Shown one piece after another: positions 9,725 through 17,907 of a DNA stretch of 64,000 bases. The DNA comes from Sphingomonas sp. S-NIH.Pt15_0812 (GTDB lineage Bacteria; Pseudomonadota; Alphaproteobacteria; Sphingomonadales; Sphingomonadaceae). The DNA is taken from contig NZ_QLJH01000010.1 of assembly GCF_003951315.1 (NCBI RefSeq), positions 62,001-126,000 of the forward strand, written 5' to 3'. The position numbers were made by a program, and so were the translations under genes. The notes under the pieces are model-generated. The model saw only the letters and a program-made list of their open reading frames with translations. It made no database searches and had not been told where the DNA came from. Position 1 is the first letter of the stretch, and every line of letters starts with the position of its first letter.

Positions 9725-10734
9725 TCGCTCGCGACGCCCGCCTCGGCGAAGGTCGCCATCTCGTCATGCGCGGCGAGCGCGGCGCGGACGATCCCCGCCG
9801 CCACCGCCGCGCCGCTGCCCTCGCCCAGCCGCAGGCCGAGCGCCAGCAGCGGCTCCAGCCCCAGATGGCGGAGCAGCCGCTGGTGCCCCGGCTCGGCGGA
9901 GACATGGCCGGCCAGGCAATGGTCGACGATGCGCGGTTGCCAGCGGGCGAGCGGGGCGAGCGCGGCGCTCGCGATGAAGCCGTCGAGCAGCACCGGCACG
10001 CGCGCATGGCGCGCCGCCAGCATCGCGCCGGCCATCGCCGCGATCTCGCGCCCGCCCAGCCGGCGCAAACCCTCGAACGCCGAGACGCAGTCGCCCCGGT
10101 GCCGGTCGAGCGCCCGGTCGATCAGCGCGCGCTTGGCGGCCAGGGCCTCGCCCGCCACGCCGGTGCCCGGACCCGCCCAGTCGCCGGCATTGCCGCCGAA
10201 GCTGGCGGCGCAGAGCGCGGCGGCGGGGGTGGAGTTGCCGATCCCCATCTCGCCCGGCAGGATCAGGTCCAGCCCCGCCTCCACCGAAGCCGCGCCCAGG
10301 TTGAGCGCATCGAGGCATTCGGCCTCGCTCATCGCGACCGTCTCCGCGATGTCGCCGGTCGGGCGATCGAGATCGATCGCGACGACGCGCAACTCCAACC
10401 CGGCGGCACGCGCCAGCGCGTTGATCGCGGCGCCGCCGGCGTCGAAATTGCCGACCATCTGCGCGGTCACTTCCGGCGGGAAGGCGCTGACGCCGCGCGC
10501 GGCGATGCCGTGATTGCCGGCGAAGATCGCGACCCGGCCACGGTCCAGCCGGGGCCGGTCGTGGCCCTGCCACCCGGCCAGGAACAGCGCGATGTCCTCC
10601 AGCCGGCCGAGCGAACCGGCGGGCTTGGTGAGTTGCGCCTGCCGATCCCGCGCGGCGGCGACGGCGCGGGCATCCGGTCCGGGCAGGTCGGCGAGCGCGG
10701 CGGCGAAGGCGGCCGGCGTGTCGAGGCGGATCAT
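9721..10734 (-). CDS. cobT: Nicotinate-nucleotide:dimethylbenzimidazole phosphoribosyltransferase CobT (CobU in Pseudomonas naming)
   Basis: Activates the lower-ligand base to alpha-ribazole 5'-phosphate using nicotinate mononucleotide. Family motifs are QLTKPAGSLGRLEDIA near the N-terminus, FAGNHGIAARGVSAFP, GEMGIGNSTPAAAL and PVLLDGFIASAA. The 337-residue length is typical. It sits in a tight run with 4-base overlaps: the DUF1636 gene upstream and cobC, which uses its product, downstream. This is the nucleotide-loop enzyme, not the chelatase subunit also called CobT. Confidence 0.95.
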   Translation of the reverse strand: MIRLDTPAAFAAALADLPGPDARAVAAARDRQAQLTKPAGSLGRLEDIALFLAGWQGHDRPRLDRGRVAIFAGNHGIAARGVSAFPPEVTAQMVGNFDAGGAAINALARAAGLELRVVAIDLDRPTGDIAETVAMSEAECLDALNLGAASVEAGLDLILPGEMGIGNSTPAAALCAASFGGNAGDWAGPGTGVAGEALAAKRALIDRALDRHRGDCVSAFEGLRRLGGREIAAMAGAMLAARHARVPVLLDGFIASAALAPLARWQPRIVDHCLAGHVSAEPGHQRLLRHLGLEPLLALGLRLGEGSGAAVAAGIVRAALAAHDEMATFAEAGVASE

Positions 10735-11141
10735 GCGACCAGCGCCCCGGCGGGCGGCGTACGGGCGATGAAGTGGCCCTTCACCCCCTCCGGCCAGTCG
10801 CGATAGGGCACCTGGCCCGCCGCGCTGTCGGCATAGCGGGCGGCATAGTCGAGGATCGCGCGCGCCGCCTCTTCGTCGGGCGTAAACCGACCCAGGATAT
10901 AGCCGACCTTGCCCTCCGCCCGCAGATGCACGGTGCAGAACTCCGTACAGGCGAACAGGCAGGGCATGGCATGGACGGCGACGCCGGCATAGGCGGGGTC
11001 CGCGGCTTGGAGCCGGGTCAGTTCCGCGGCCAGCATCGCGCCGCCGCGCCGGCCGGCGCCATCGTCGCGGTCGTCCTTCGAGAAGCGGCAGGCGTTGCAG
11101 GCGATGACGGCGGGGCCGTCGGCGACGGGCAGGATGTCCAT
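10731..11141 (-). CDS. DUF1636-type metal-binding / ferredoxin-like protein
   Basis: A 136-residue protein of the DUF1636 family, which resembles thioredoxin-like [2Fe-2S] ferredoxins. Cysteines that could bind metal or a cluster are seen in ACNACRFSKDD near the N-terminus and in CLFACTEFCTVHL near the middle. The family is often found beside cobalamin and cobalt-transport genes, but its biochemical role is not established. A redox or cobalt-handling function is inference. The ATG at 11141 overlaps the stop of cobO by one base (TGATG), and its own stop overlaps the cobT start, so it is embedded in the operon behind the cbtB leader. Confidence 0.8.
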   Translation of the reverse strand: MDILPVADGPAVIACNACRFSKDDRDDGAGRRGGAMLAAELTRLQAADPAYAGVAVHAMPCLFACTEFCTVHLRAEGKVGYILGRFTPDEEAARAILDYAARYADSAAGQVPYRDWPEGVKGHFIARTPPAGALVA

Positions 11142-11752
11142 CAGAATTCGATTCCTTGCTGCGCCTTGATGCCGCCCCGGAACGGATGCTTCACCGCCGT
11201 CATCTCGGTGACCAGGTCGGCGGCCTCGATCAGGGCGGGGGGCGCGTTGCGGCCGGTGACGACGACATGTTTCATGGGGGCACGCGCGGTCAGCACCGCC
11301 AGCACCTCGTCCAGCGGCAGATAGTCGTAGCGCAGCACGATGTTCAGCTCGTCCGCGACCACCAGCGCGACGTCCGGATCGGCGATCAGCCGGACGACTT
11401 CGTCCCAAGCGGTGCGCGCGGTGGCGATGTCGCGGGCACGGTCCTGCGTGTCCCAGGTGAAGCCCTCGCCCATCGGGCGGAAGCTGACCAGGTCGGGAAA
11501 GGCGTCGAAGATCGCGCGTTCGCCGGTCGCCATCGCGCCCTTGACGAACTGGACGACGCCGACCTTCATCCCATGGCCCATGGCGCGCACCGCCATGCCG
11601 AAGGCGGCGGTCGACTTGCCCTTGCCGGGGCCGGTATGGACGATCAGCAGGCCCTTCTCGCCGGTGCGGCTCTCCATCATGTCGCGGCGCGCGGCCTGGA
11701 TGCGCTGCATCTTGGCGCGGTGCAGGTCGTTGCGGGCGGTGTCGTCGGTCAT
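11141..11752 (-). CDS. cobO: Cob(I)yrinic acid a,c-diamide adenosyltransferase CobO
   Basis: ATP:corrinoid adenosyltransferase of the CobA/CobO/BtuR type that adds the 5'-deoxyadenosyl upper ligand. The 203-residue product has the P-loop HTGPGKGKSTAAFG near residue 38, followed by VGVVQFVKG. Further family motifs are VVADELNIVLRYDYL, VVVTGRNAPPALI and the conserved C-terminal HPFRGGIKAQQGIEF. The start at 11752 overlaps the cbtA stop by 4 bases. It lies between the cobalt importer genes and cobT. Confidence 0.95.
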   Translation of the reverse strand: MTDDTARNDLHRAKMQRIQAARRDMMESRTGEKGLLIVHTGPGKGKSTAAFGMAVRAMGHGMKVGVVQFVKGAMATGERAIFDAFPDLVSFRPMGEGFTWDTQDRARDIATARTAWDEVVRLIADPDVALVVADELNIVLRYDYLPLDEVLAVLTARAPMKHVVVTGRNAPPALIEAADLVTEMTAVKHPFRGGIKAQQGIEF

Positions 11753-12465
11753 GCCGGTCGGGCCTGCAACAGACGCTCGGCGCCGCGGCCGAACAGGTCC
11801 GCCATCGCCAGCCAGAACACCCCCTGCACCGCCAGCGACGCGAGGCGGAAGCGCCAGAGCAGGCTGGCCGGGAAGCCGGCGGGGACCTCGTCGATAGGCG
11901 GCAGCAGCCACGCCGCCAGCGCGATCAGCAGCGCATAGAGCGCACCGGCCGCCAGCAGCCGGTCGGGCGCGGTCAGCCGCGCGGCCAGACGCTGCCACAG
12001 GAGCAGCGACCCGGCGGCGGCGACCAGCGACCAGGCGATCAGGGCGAAACAGGTGGCGGTGCGCAGCCGCACCGTCTCGTGCAGACCCACGGCCGGCGGA
12101 TTGGGCGGATAGACCAGGGCCGGCACCAGCCCGATCGCGACGAAGCCGGCGAGACCCAGCAGCAGCGCCAGTCCGCGCGGACTCGCCCGACCGACCCGGC
12201 CCCGCATCCCGGCGAACAGGATGGCGAAGACGCCGCCCAGGGCCGCGCCATAGACCAGCATCGCGGTATAGAGGCCATAGGTCTTCTGGGTCGCGCGGCT
12301 GACCAGCTCGACCTCCTCGCCGCCCATATGATGGGCGGAGCGCGCGGCCTCGAAGGCGATGGCGGCGTCGATCGACGGTTCGGCGAACAGCAGCGCGACG
12401 GTAGCGGCGACGAACGCGCCGACCAGTCCGGCGAGCATACCCCGCCAGAGGAGAGATGGAGTCAT
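11749..12465 (-). CDS. cbtA: CbtA-family cobalt transporter subunit
   Basis: Predicted cobalt permease component of the B12-regulated CbtAB type. The 238-residue protein has about five or six membrane helices. It has the family features HHMGGEEVEL just after the first helix and KTYGLYTAMLVYGAALGGVFA. His-rich and acidic residues outside the membrane are plausible metal contacts (inference). It follows cbtB with a 54-base gap and overlaps cobO by 4 bases. The position directly behind a B12-box leader fits repression when cobalamin is plentiful. Confidence 0.88.
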   Translation of the reverse strand: MTPSLLWRGMLAGLVGAFVAATVALLFAEPSIDAAIAFEAARSAHHMGGEEVELVSRATQKTYGLYTAMLVYGAALGGVFAILFAGMRGRVGRASPRGLALLLGLAGFVAIGLVPALVYPPNPPAVGLHETVRLRTATCFALIAWSLVAAAGSLLLWQRLAARLTAPDRLLAAGALYALLIALAAWLLPPIDEVPAGFPASLLWRFRLASLAVQGVFWLAMADLFGRGAERLLQARPA

Positions 12466-12519
12466 CGAAGACCCTCCCGCTCGAATGTCAGATGGCCGGG
12501 GATCGCCCGGCCGCAGGCG

Positions 12520-12738
12520 TCAGTGGCAGGGAAAGCCGAGCAGGTGCCGGCCGTCATGCACATATTCGTGCACCATCATCCCCTTGAACAGCGCGAACGC
12601 GCCCTGCTCGGTGCTGACGAAATAGAGCAGGACCACCGCCACCAGCGCCGCGAACACCGCCCAGGGGGCGATTTCGGCCAGCGGGATGGGGCGGGGGATG
12701 GGATGGGTTGCCGGAATGGCGGCGGTGGTGCCGGTCAT
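12520..12738 (-). CDS. cbtB: CbtB-family cobalt transporter subunit
   Basis: Small single-span partner of CbtA, 72 residues. One membrane helix (about residues 25-45) precedes the conserved C-terminal motif VHEYVHDGRHLLGFPCH, whose histidines and cysteine are the likely cobalt ligands of the family. ATG at 12738 is 10 bases from AGGAG. A GTG two codons upstream (12744) is 4 bases from the same site and is an alternative. It is the first gene after the cobalamin leader at 12788-12890. The motif makes the identity secure despite the short length. Confidence 0.9.
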   Translation of the reverse strand: MTGTTAAIPATHPIPRPIPLAEIAPWAVFAALVAVVLLYFVSTEQGAFALFKGMMVHEYVHDGRHLLGFPCH

Positions 12739-12787
12739 GGTCACGAAGCTCCTGCCGGGATGGCGCGCCCGGTTTGGGTGAAGGCGC

Positions 12788-12890
12788 CGGGCGGGGTCTG
12801 ACTCGCGCCGGGCCCAGGCCCGACGATCACAGTGGCGCGACCGCGCCGGATTCCCACCGGCTTCCCGCCCGGCTCCGATGGCCCATGCTC
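12788..12890 (-). promoter_or_regulatory. Cobalamin riboswitch (short B12-box leader) upstream of cbtB
   Basis: On the minus strand the leader reads GGGAAGCCGGTGGGAATCCG, then GCGCGGTCGCGCCACTGTGA (plus-strand 12829-12867), which is the B12 box. A GC-rich hairpin and GAGTCAGACC (12795-12804) follow. It lacks the long peripheral domain seen in the cobW leader. It ends about 45 bases before the AGGAG of cbtB, so control of ribosome access or early termination is possible. Boundaries are approximate. A possible promoter TTGACG lies about 30 bases upstream. Confidence 0.85.
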
Positions 12891-12936
12891 TGCCGGCTTG
12901 CGGCGGGCGCGTCAACCGAGCAGAGGCGGGGGCGTC

Positions 12937-13482
12937 ATGTCGATCCGGCTCGTCCTGCTCTGCGCCGCCGCGACCGCCGCGCGCCGTGGCCCCGGCTTTC
13001 CCGATCCGGCCGATCCGCTGGATGCGGGCGGCATCGCCAAGGCGCGTGGGTTGCGGCTGGAGGGGCCCCCGCCCGAGCGGGTCGTGACGGCGCCCGATGG
13101 CGCGGCGCGGGAGACGGCGGCGTTGCTCGCCCTGTCCGCCCGAGAGGTCGAGGCGCTGGCGGATCGCGACCATGGTGCGTGGACGGGGCGCGGCTTCGAC
13201 GCGATCGATCCGGCCGCGCTGACCGGCTGGTTCGCCGCGCCCGCCGCCGCGCCGCCGGGGGGCGAGTCGATGGCGGCGGTGGCGGCGCGGGTCGGGCCAT
13301 GGCTCGCCGGTCTGGACGGTCGCGTGCTGGCGATCACCCATGCGGCGGTGATCCGCGCCGCGATCGCGGTGGCGCTCGATGTGCCGGTGGCGGCGACGCT
13401 GGCGATCGATGTCGCGCCGCTGACCAGCGTCGTCCTGTCGCGCCGGGGTCGCTGGCGGCTGCAAGCGCTGCGCCCGCGATAG
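12937..13482 (+). CDS. Histidine-phosphatase-superfamily protein lacking the catalytic RHG motif
   Basis: A 181-residue protein with the fold signature of the phosphoglycerate mutase/CobC superfamily. It has a first strand (RLVLL), an acidic-loop equivalent (ADRDHGAWTG) and the second-histidine motif AITHAAVIRAAI. The first-strand motif, RHG in active enzymes, is CAA here, so the phosphate-accepting histidine is absent. It is likely inactive as a phosphatase, or has a binding or regulatory role (inference). It is on the plus strand between the cbtB leader and cobF, opposite to both, and is convergent with cobF. The ATG at 12937 follows a GAGGCGGGGG site. Reading across is intact, so it is not a simple pseudogene. 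Confidence 0.75.
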   Translation: MSIRLVLLCAAATAARRGPGFPDPADPLDAGGIAKARGLRLEGPPPERVVTAPDGAARETAALLALSAREVEALADRDHGAWTGRGFDAIDPAALTGWFAAPAAAPPGGESMAAVAARVGPWLAGLDGRVLAITHAAVIRAAIAVALDVPVAATLAIDVAPLTSVVLSRRGRWRLQALRPR

Positions 13483-13504
13483 TCGCGCGGCGCAACTTCG
13501 GGGC

Positions 13505-14278
13505 TCAGTCCGCCGGCCCCCGCCGCAGCAGATAGCTGTCCATGATCCAGCCATGCCGCGCACGCAGTTCGGCACGAAGGGACGGGATGGTGTCGCGCAG
13601 GGTGGCGAGCGGCCCGGCGGCGAGCGCCTCCTGCGCCATGCCGAGATAGGCCCCCCACCAGATCCGCACGCCCGCCGGATCGACGGTGCGGAACGCGGCC
13701 CCGGCATCGAGCATCACCGCGACGCTATCGACCCCCGCCGGCCATCCGTCCGCGACCAGCCGCCGGCCGGTCGTCACCAGCACCGGCGCGCCCAGCGTGT
13801 TGAGCGGAATGGCATGGGCGGCGGTCAGCGCCTGGAGGGCGGTGATGCCGGGCACGACGCGCACCGTCATCCGCATCGCCCCGGCGGTCAGCCGCGCCGC
13901 GATGCGCAGGCTGCTGTCGTAGAGCGACGGATCGCCCCAGACGAGCAGCGCCAGCCGCCCGCCATCCGGCAGATGCTCGGCGATCGCGCGCGCCCAGGCG
14001 GCGGCGATCGCATCGTGCCAGACGTCGACCGCCGCCAGATAGGGGCCGTCGCGGCCGCGCTCCGGCAGGTCGAAGGCGACGATGCGCGCATCGGTCGCCA
14101 CCGATCCGCACAGCGCCCGGCGCAGGTCGAGTAGTTCGACCGTCTCGGCCCGCTTGGCGGGCAGCAGGATCAGGTCGGCGTCGCGCATCGCCGCCTCGCC
14201 CGCGCGGGTCAGGTGGTCGGGATTGCCGGTGCCGATGCCGATCAGGCTGAGCGCGATCCGCGGCCCGTCCCCGCTCAT
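13505..14278 (-). CDS. cobF: Precorrin-6A synthase (deacetylating) CobF
   Basis: S-adenosylmethionine methylase that contracts and methylates C1 in the aerobic pathway, releasing acetate. The 257-residue product has the tetrapyrrole-methylase N-terminal loop LIGIGTGNPDHLT, the SAM-site motif LLVWGDPSLYDSSLRI and the region VVPGITALQA. CobF is found only in the oxygen-dependent pathway, so it marks this cluster as aerobic. It is the last gene of the minus-strand run starting at cobW and overlaps cobB by 4 bases. Downstream it is convergent with the phosphatase-like gene. Confidence 0.92.
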   Translation of the reverse strand: MSGDGPRIALSLIGIGTGNPDHLTRAGEAAMRDADLILLPAKRAETVELLDLRRALCGSVATDARIVAFDLPERGRDGPYLAAVDVWHDAIAAAWARAIAEHLPDGGRLALLVWGDPSLYDSSLRIAARLTAGAMRMTVRVVPGITALQALTAAHAIPLNTLGAPVLVTTGRRLVADGWPAGVDSVAVMLDAGAAFRTVDPAGVRIWWGAYLGMAQEALAAGPLATLRDTIPSLRAELRARHGWIMDSYLLRRGPAD

Positions 14279-15591
14279 GCCTCGGCCCGGATCAGGTGGA
14301 AGAAACTGCCGGTCACCGCGCCGCGCCGCGATCCCGTCTCCGGCACCACCGTCCCTTCGGCGTCGGTGACGATGGCGAGCGGCGCGTCGGGTTGCGCCTG
14401 GATGGTGCAGTAATGGAACTCATGGCCGGTCAGCACGGTGTCCGCCGGGATCGCGCCGACCGGATGCGCCAGCACCGCGCTGCGATAGCCGAGATGCATC
14501 CGCCGCTGCTGGTGGCTGGTGACCAGGCCGAGCAGCCCGGCCATGCGATGCGACACCCCCTGCGCGTCGATCAGCGCCTCGCCCAGCGCCATATAGCCCC
14601 CGCATTCGCCATGCACCGCGCCGCCGCGCGCGACATGGCGGTGCAGCCCGTCGCGGAACCGGTCGGCGGCGGCGAGACGGCCGGCATGAAGCTCGGGATA
14701 GCCGCCGGGCAGCCAGACCATCTCCGCATCCCCGTCCGGCGCTTCGTCGGCGAGCGGCGAGAAGGGCCGGATCTCCGCCCCCGCGCCATGCCAGTCGCGC
14801 ACCAGATGCGGATAGGTGAAGCTGAACGCCGCGTCGCGCGCCAGGGCGATGCGCTGCGCCGGGGGCGGGGCGGCGGTCGCCATTCCGGTCGGGCGGACGG
14901 CGGTGACGGCGGCGGCCTCGCGCAACGCGGCGAGGTCGACATGCATTCGGACCAGCGCGGCGCACGCGTCGATATGCGCGTCCAGCGCCGGATGCTCGGT
15001 CGCCTGGACCAGCCCCAGATGGCGTTCGGGCAGGGTCAGGTCGGGCCGGCGCGGCAGGCTGCCGAACACGCGCAGGCCGGCCGCCTCCATGCCTCGGCGC
15101 ACCAGCCGCTCGTGACGCGGGCTGGCGACGCGGTTCAGGATCACGCCCGCCACCGGCACGGCGGGGTCGAAGCCGGCGAAGCCGAAGGCGGTGGCGGCGG
15201 CGGATTGCGCCTGGCCCGACACGTCGATCACCAGCACCACCGGCCAGCCCATCCGCATGGTGATGTCAGCGCTGGCCCCGTGCCCGGTCGCGCCGCGCGT
15301 GGCGACGCCGTCGAACAGGCCCATCGACCCCTCCGCCAGCGCCAGCGTCGCCTGGTCGTCGACATTGGCCAGCGTGTCGAGCAGCGCGCCCGGCATCGCC
15401 CAGCTGTCGAGATTATAGGACTCCCGGCCGCAGGCGATCCGGTGGAAGGCGGGGTCGATATAATCGGGTCCGCATTTGAACGGCTGCACCGCCACGCCGT
15501 CGTCGCGCAGCGCCCGGAGCAGCCCGAGCATCACGGTGGTCTTGCCGGTGCCCGAGGCGGGGGCGGCGATCACCAGGCCGGGACAGGTCAT
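14275..15591 (-). CDS. cobB: Hydrogenobyrinic acid a,c-diamide synthase CobB
   Basis: Glutamine amidotransferase that amidates the a and c acetate side chains, in the aerobic route on hydrogenobyrinic acid before cobalt insertion. The N-terminal P-loop is [16 protein letters not shown], followed by [13 protein letters not shown]. The C-terminal glutaminase domain has its cysteine in [15 protein letters not shown]. Its 438 residues are typical. The start overlaps the cobM stop by 4 bases. Its product is the substrate of CobN chelatase encoded upstream in the same run. Confidence 0.95.
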   Translation of the reverse strand: MTCPGLVIAAPASGTGKTTVMLGLLRALRDDGVAVQPFKCGPDYIDPAFHRIACGRESYNLDSWAMPGALLDTLANVDDQATLALAEGSMGLFDGVATRGATGHGASADITMRMGWPVVLVIDVSGQAQSAAATAFGFAGFDPAVPVAGVILNRVASPRHERLVRRGMEAAGLRVFGSLPRRPDLTLPERHLGLVQATEHPALDAHIDACAALVRMHVDLAALREAAAVTAVRPTGMATAAPPPAQRIALARDAAFSFTYPHLVRDWHGAGAEIRPFSPLADEAPDGDAEMVWLPGGYPELHAGRLAAADRFRDGLHRHVARGGAVHGECGGYMALGEALIDAQGVSHRMAGLLGLVTSHQQRRMHLGYRSAVLAHPVGAIPADTVLTGHEFHYCTIQAQPDAPLAIVTDAEGTVVPETGSRRGAVTGSFFHLIRAEA

Positions 15592-16352
15592 GCCTGCGCC
15601 TCCACCGAACGGAAGCGGCGGTCGTAACCGGCGTCATAGAGGCGGCTGGCGGCGAAGTCGGTGGTGCCCAGTACGCGGCCGACCAGGATCAGCGCGGTCC
15701 GTTCCGGTCCGTCCGCCGCCGCCCGTTCGATGGTGGCGAGCGTGGCGCGGACGATCCGCTCCTCCGGCCAGCTCGCCCGCCAGACGATCGCGACCGGGCA
15801 GTCCGCGCCGTACAGGGGCCGTAGCTCGGCGACGACGCCGGCCAGATTGTGAATCGACAGGTGGATCGCCAGCGTCGCCCCGGTCGCGGCGAAGGCGCGG
15901 AGGGTTTCGGCCGGCGGCATGGCGCTGGCGCGGCCGGGGGTGCGGGTCAGCACCAGCGATTGCGCCACGCCGGGCAGGGTCAGCTCCGCCTCCAGCGCGG
16001 CGGCGGCGGCGGCGAAGGCGGGGACGCCGGGGGTGACCGTCACGGGAATGCCGAGTCCGCGCAGGGCACGCAGCTGCTCGCCCATCGCCGACCAGATCGA
16101 CGGGTCGCCCGAATGGAGCCGTGCCACGTCCAGCCCCGCCTCATGCGCCGCGACCATCTCGGCCAGGATGTCGTCGAGCGACAAGGGCGCGGTGTTCACG
16201 ATCCGCGCGCCCGGCGGGCAATGGTCGAGCAGGGCGGCGGGCACCAGCGACCCTGCATAGAGGCAGACGGGCGAGCCGGCGATCCGGTCGCGGCCGCGCA
16301 GGGTCAGGAGATCGGGCGCGCCGGGGCCGGCGCCGATGAAATGGACGGTCAT
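15588..16352 (-). CDS. cobM: Precorrin-4 C11-methyltransferase CobM
   Basis: SAM-dependent methylase that adds the C11 methyl group. The 254-residue product begins [20 protein letters not shown] and continues with LYAGSLVP. The SAM-binding motif [16 protein letters not shown] lies near residue 80, and [20 protein letters not shown] near residue 110. These are strong CobM/CbiF signatures. The open frame extends upstream over cobE, but the ATG at 16352 overlaps the cobE stop by 4 bases and matches the family N-terminus. Confidence 0.95.
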   Translation of the reverse strand: MTVHFIGAGPGAPDLLTLRGRDRIAGSPVCLYAGSLVPAALLDHCPPGARIVNTAPLSLDDILAEMVAAHEAGLDVARLHSGDPSIWSAMGEQLRALRGLGIPVTVTPGVPAFAAAAAALEAELTLPGVAQSLVLTRTPGRASAMPPAETLRAFAATGATLAIHLSIHNLAGVVAELRPLYGADCPVAIVWRASWPEERIVRATLATIERAAADGPERTALILVGRVLGTTDFAASRLYDAGYDRRFRSVEAQA

Positions 16353-16711
16353 GATGGTCTTCTCTGGGCGATGGCGCAGGTGGCGGTGCGGTCGGTGGCG
16401 ATGTGGCGGGGGCGGAGCAGGCGCGCACCCGGCCCGGCGCCGGCCAGGGCGGCGGCCTCGGCGACGCTGCCGGTGCCGCGCCGGGCGAGGCTGATCGCGG
16501 AGCGGGTCGGGGTGGCGCGGCCTTCCAGCATCTCGGGCGACAGCGCGAGCAGCGGCAGGCCGAGCGTCGCGGCCAGCGGCGCGAGCGCGGCGCAGCGATC
16601 CGCCGGCGCGGCGAGGGCATCGATCCGTCCACCGCCCCAGGCGCCGGCGAGCGCATCGGCATAGGCGGCGGCGGTCGCGGCGGCGCGGCCGCCAAAGCCG
16701 GCGACGATCAC
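16349..16711 (-). CDS. cobE: Cobalamin biosynthesis protein CobE (CbiG C-terminal domain)
   Basis: Small protein of the CobE/CbiG-C family required for aerobic cobalamin synthesis, exact step unresolved in the family. The 120-residue product has [33 protein letters not shown] and a C-terminal ATCAIA, all characteristic. Two GTG starts are possible. The one at 16711 overlaps the cobL stop as GTGA and has GGAG nine bases upstream. The one at 16726 lacks a ribosome site, so 16711 is chosen. It is flanked by cobL and cobM with 4-base overlaps. Confidence 0.85.
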   Translation of the reverse strand: MIVAGFGGRAAATAAAYADALAGAWGGGRIDALAAPADRCAALAPLAATLGLPLLALSPEMLEGRATPTRSAISLARRGTGSVAEAAALAGAGPGARLLRPRHIATDRTATCAIAQRRPS

Positions 16712-17907
16712 AGCACTGCGCTCCACTGCACCACCGGATAGCTGGCGCGCCAGCCGCGTCGCGACCCCAGCGGCCGCGCCTCGGCCAGCTCGATCCGCAA
16801 CAGCATGCCGCCGCGCCGGTCATGCCATTCGGCGAGCAGCATCTCCGACTCCAGCGTCACCGCATGGGCGACGATGCGGGTGCCGGCGGGCATCGCGGTC
16901 GACAGCATCGCGAGCAGCGGCGCGGACAGGCCGCCGCCGATGAATACGGCGTCGGGCGGCGGTCGGTCGAACAGGCAGTCGGGGGCGCTGCCGGTGACGA
17001 TCGCCAGCCGGTCGACGCCCAGCCGCCGCGCATTGTCGGCGGCCCGCTCTGCCCGGACCGGATCGCGCTCAAAGCCGGTGGCGCGATTGTGCGGATGCGC
17101 CAGCAACCATTCGATGCCGATCGCGCCCGAGCCGGCGCCGATATCCCACAGATGCTCGCCGGGCCGGGGGGCGAGCGCGGACAGGGCCAGCGCCCGCATC
17201 GGCCGCTTGCTGATCTGTCCGTCATGCGCGAACCAGCCGTCGTCGATCCCGGCGACGCAGGCCAGGGTGTCGCCCGTGCCCGCCACCTCCAGCGCGACCG
17301 CGACCGGATGGCGGATATCGCCCGGCAGGGTGTCGGCGGCACCGAAGCGGCGGACGCGCTCGGCCGGGCCGCCCAGCGCCTCCAGCACATGGAGGGTGGA
17401 GGCGGCGAAGCCCCGCACGCGCAGATAGTCGGCCAGCGCGCCGACCGCCGTCCCGTCGCGCAGCAGCAGGATCGCGCGGGCGTCCGGCGCCAGCAGCGGC
17501 CGCAGCCGGTCGAGCGGCGCGGCGTGCAGTCCCAGGCACTGGCAGCGCTCGATCGCCCAGCCCAGCCGCGCGGCGGCGAGCGCGAAGCTGGACGGGGCGG
17601 GGTGGGCGATCCATTCGCCCGGCGCCAGCCGCTCGGCGACCAGGCTGCCCGCGCCGAACCAGAACGGGTCGCCCGAAGCGAGCATCACCACCCGCCGGCC
17701 GCGTTCGGCAAGCAGCGGGTCGAGGGCGAAGGGCACCGGCCAGGCGATGCGTCGGCTCGCGATGCCGTCCGGCACCAGCGCCAGGTGGCGGGACGCGCCG
17801 ACCAGGATCTCCGCCTGTTCCAGCGCGATGCGGCTTGCGTCGCTCAGGCCCGCCGGTCCATCCTCGCCGATCCCGATGATCGTCAGCCACGGACCCGCTT
17901 CAGCCAT
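16708..17907 (-). CDS. cobL: Precorrin-6Y C5,15-methyltransferase (decarboxylating) CobL (CbiE-CbiT fusion)
   Basis: Bifunctional enzyme methylating C5 and C15 and decarboxylating the C12 acetate. The N-terminal CbiE-like half has [17 protein letters not shown] and [14 protein letters not shown]. The C-terminal CbiT-like class I methyltransferase has [15 protein letters not shown] near residue 245. The 399-residue length fits the fused form. The ATG at 17907 lies just before the first Rossmann-like strand. It shares two bases with the start codon of cobK on the opposite strand. It precedes cobE with a 4-base overlap. No promoter-sized space exists upstream except inside cobK. Confidence 0.95.
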   Translation of the reverse strand: MAEAGPWLTIIGIGEDGPAGLSDASRIALEQAEILVGASRHLALVPDGIASRRIAWPVPFALDPLLAERGRRVVMLASGDPFWFGAGSLVAERLAPGEWIAHPAPSSFALAAARLGWAIERCQCLGLHAAPLDRLRPLLAPDARAILLLRDGTAVGALADYLRVRGFAASTLHVLEALGGPAERVRRFGAADTLPGDIRHPVAVALEVAGTGDTLACVAGIDDGWFAHDGQISKRPMRALALSALAPRPGEHLWDIGAGSGAIGIEWLLAHPHNRATGFERDPVRAERAADNARRLGVDRLAIVTGSAPDCLFDRPPPDAVFIGGGLSAPLLAMLSTAMPAGTRIVAHAVTLESEMLLAEWHDRRGGMLLRIELAEARPLGSRRGWRASYPVVQWSAVL

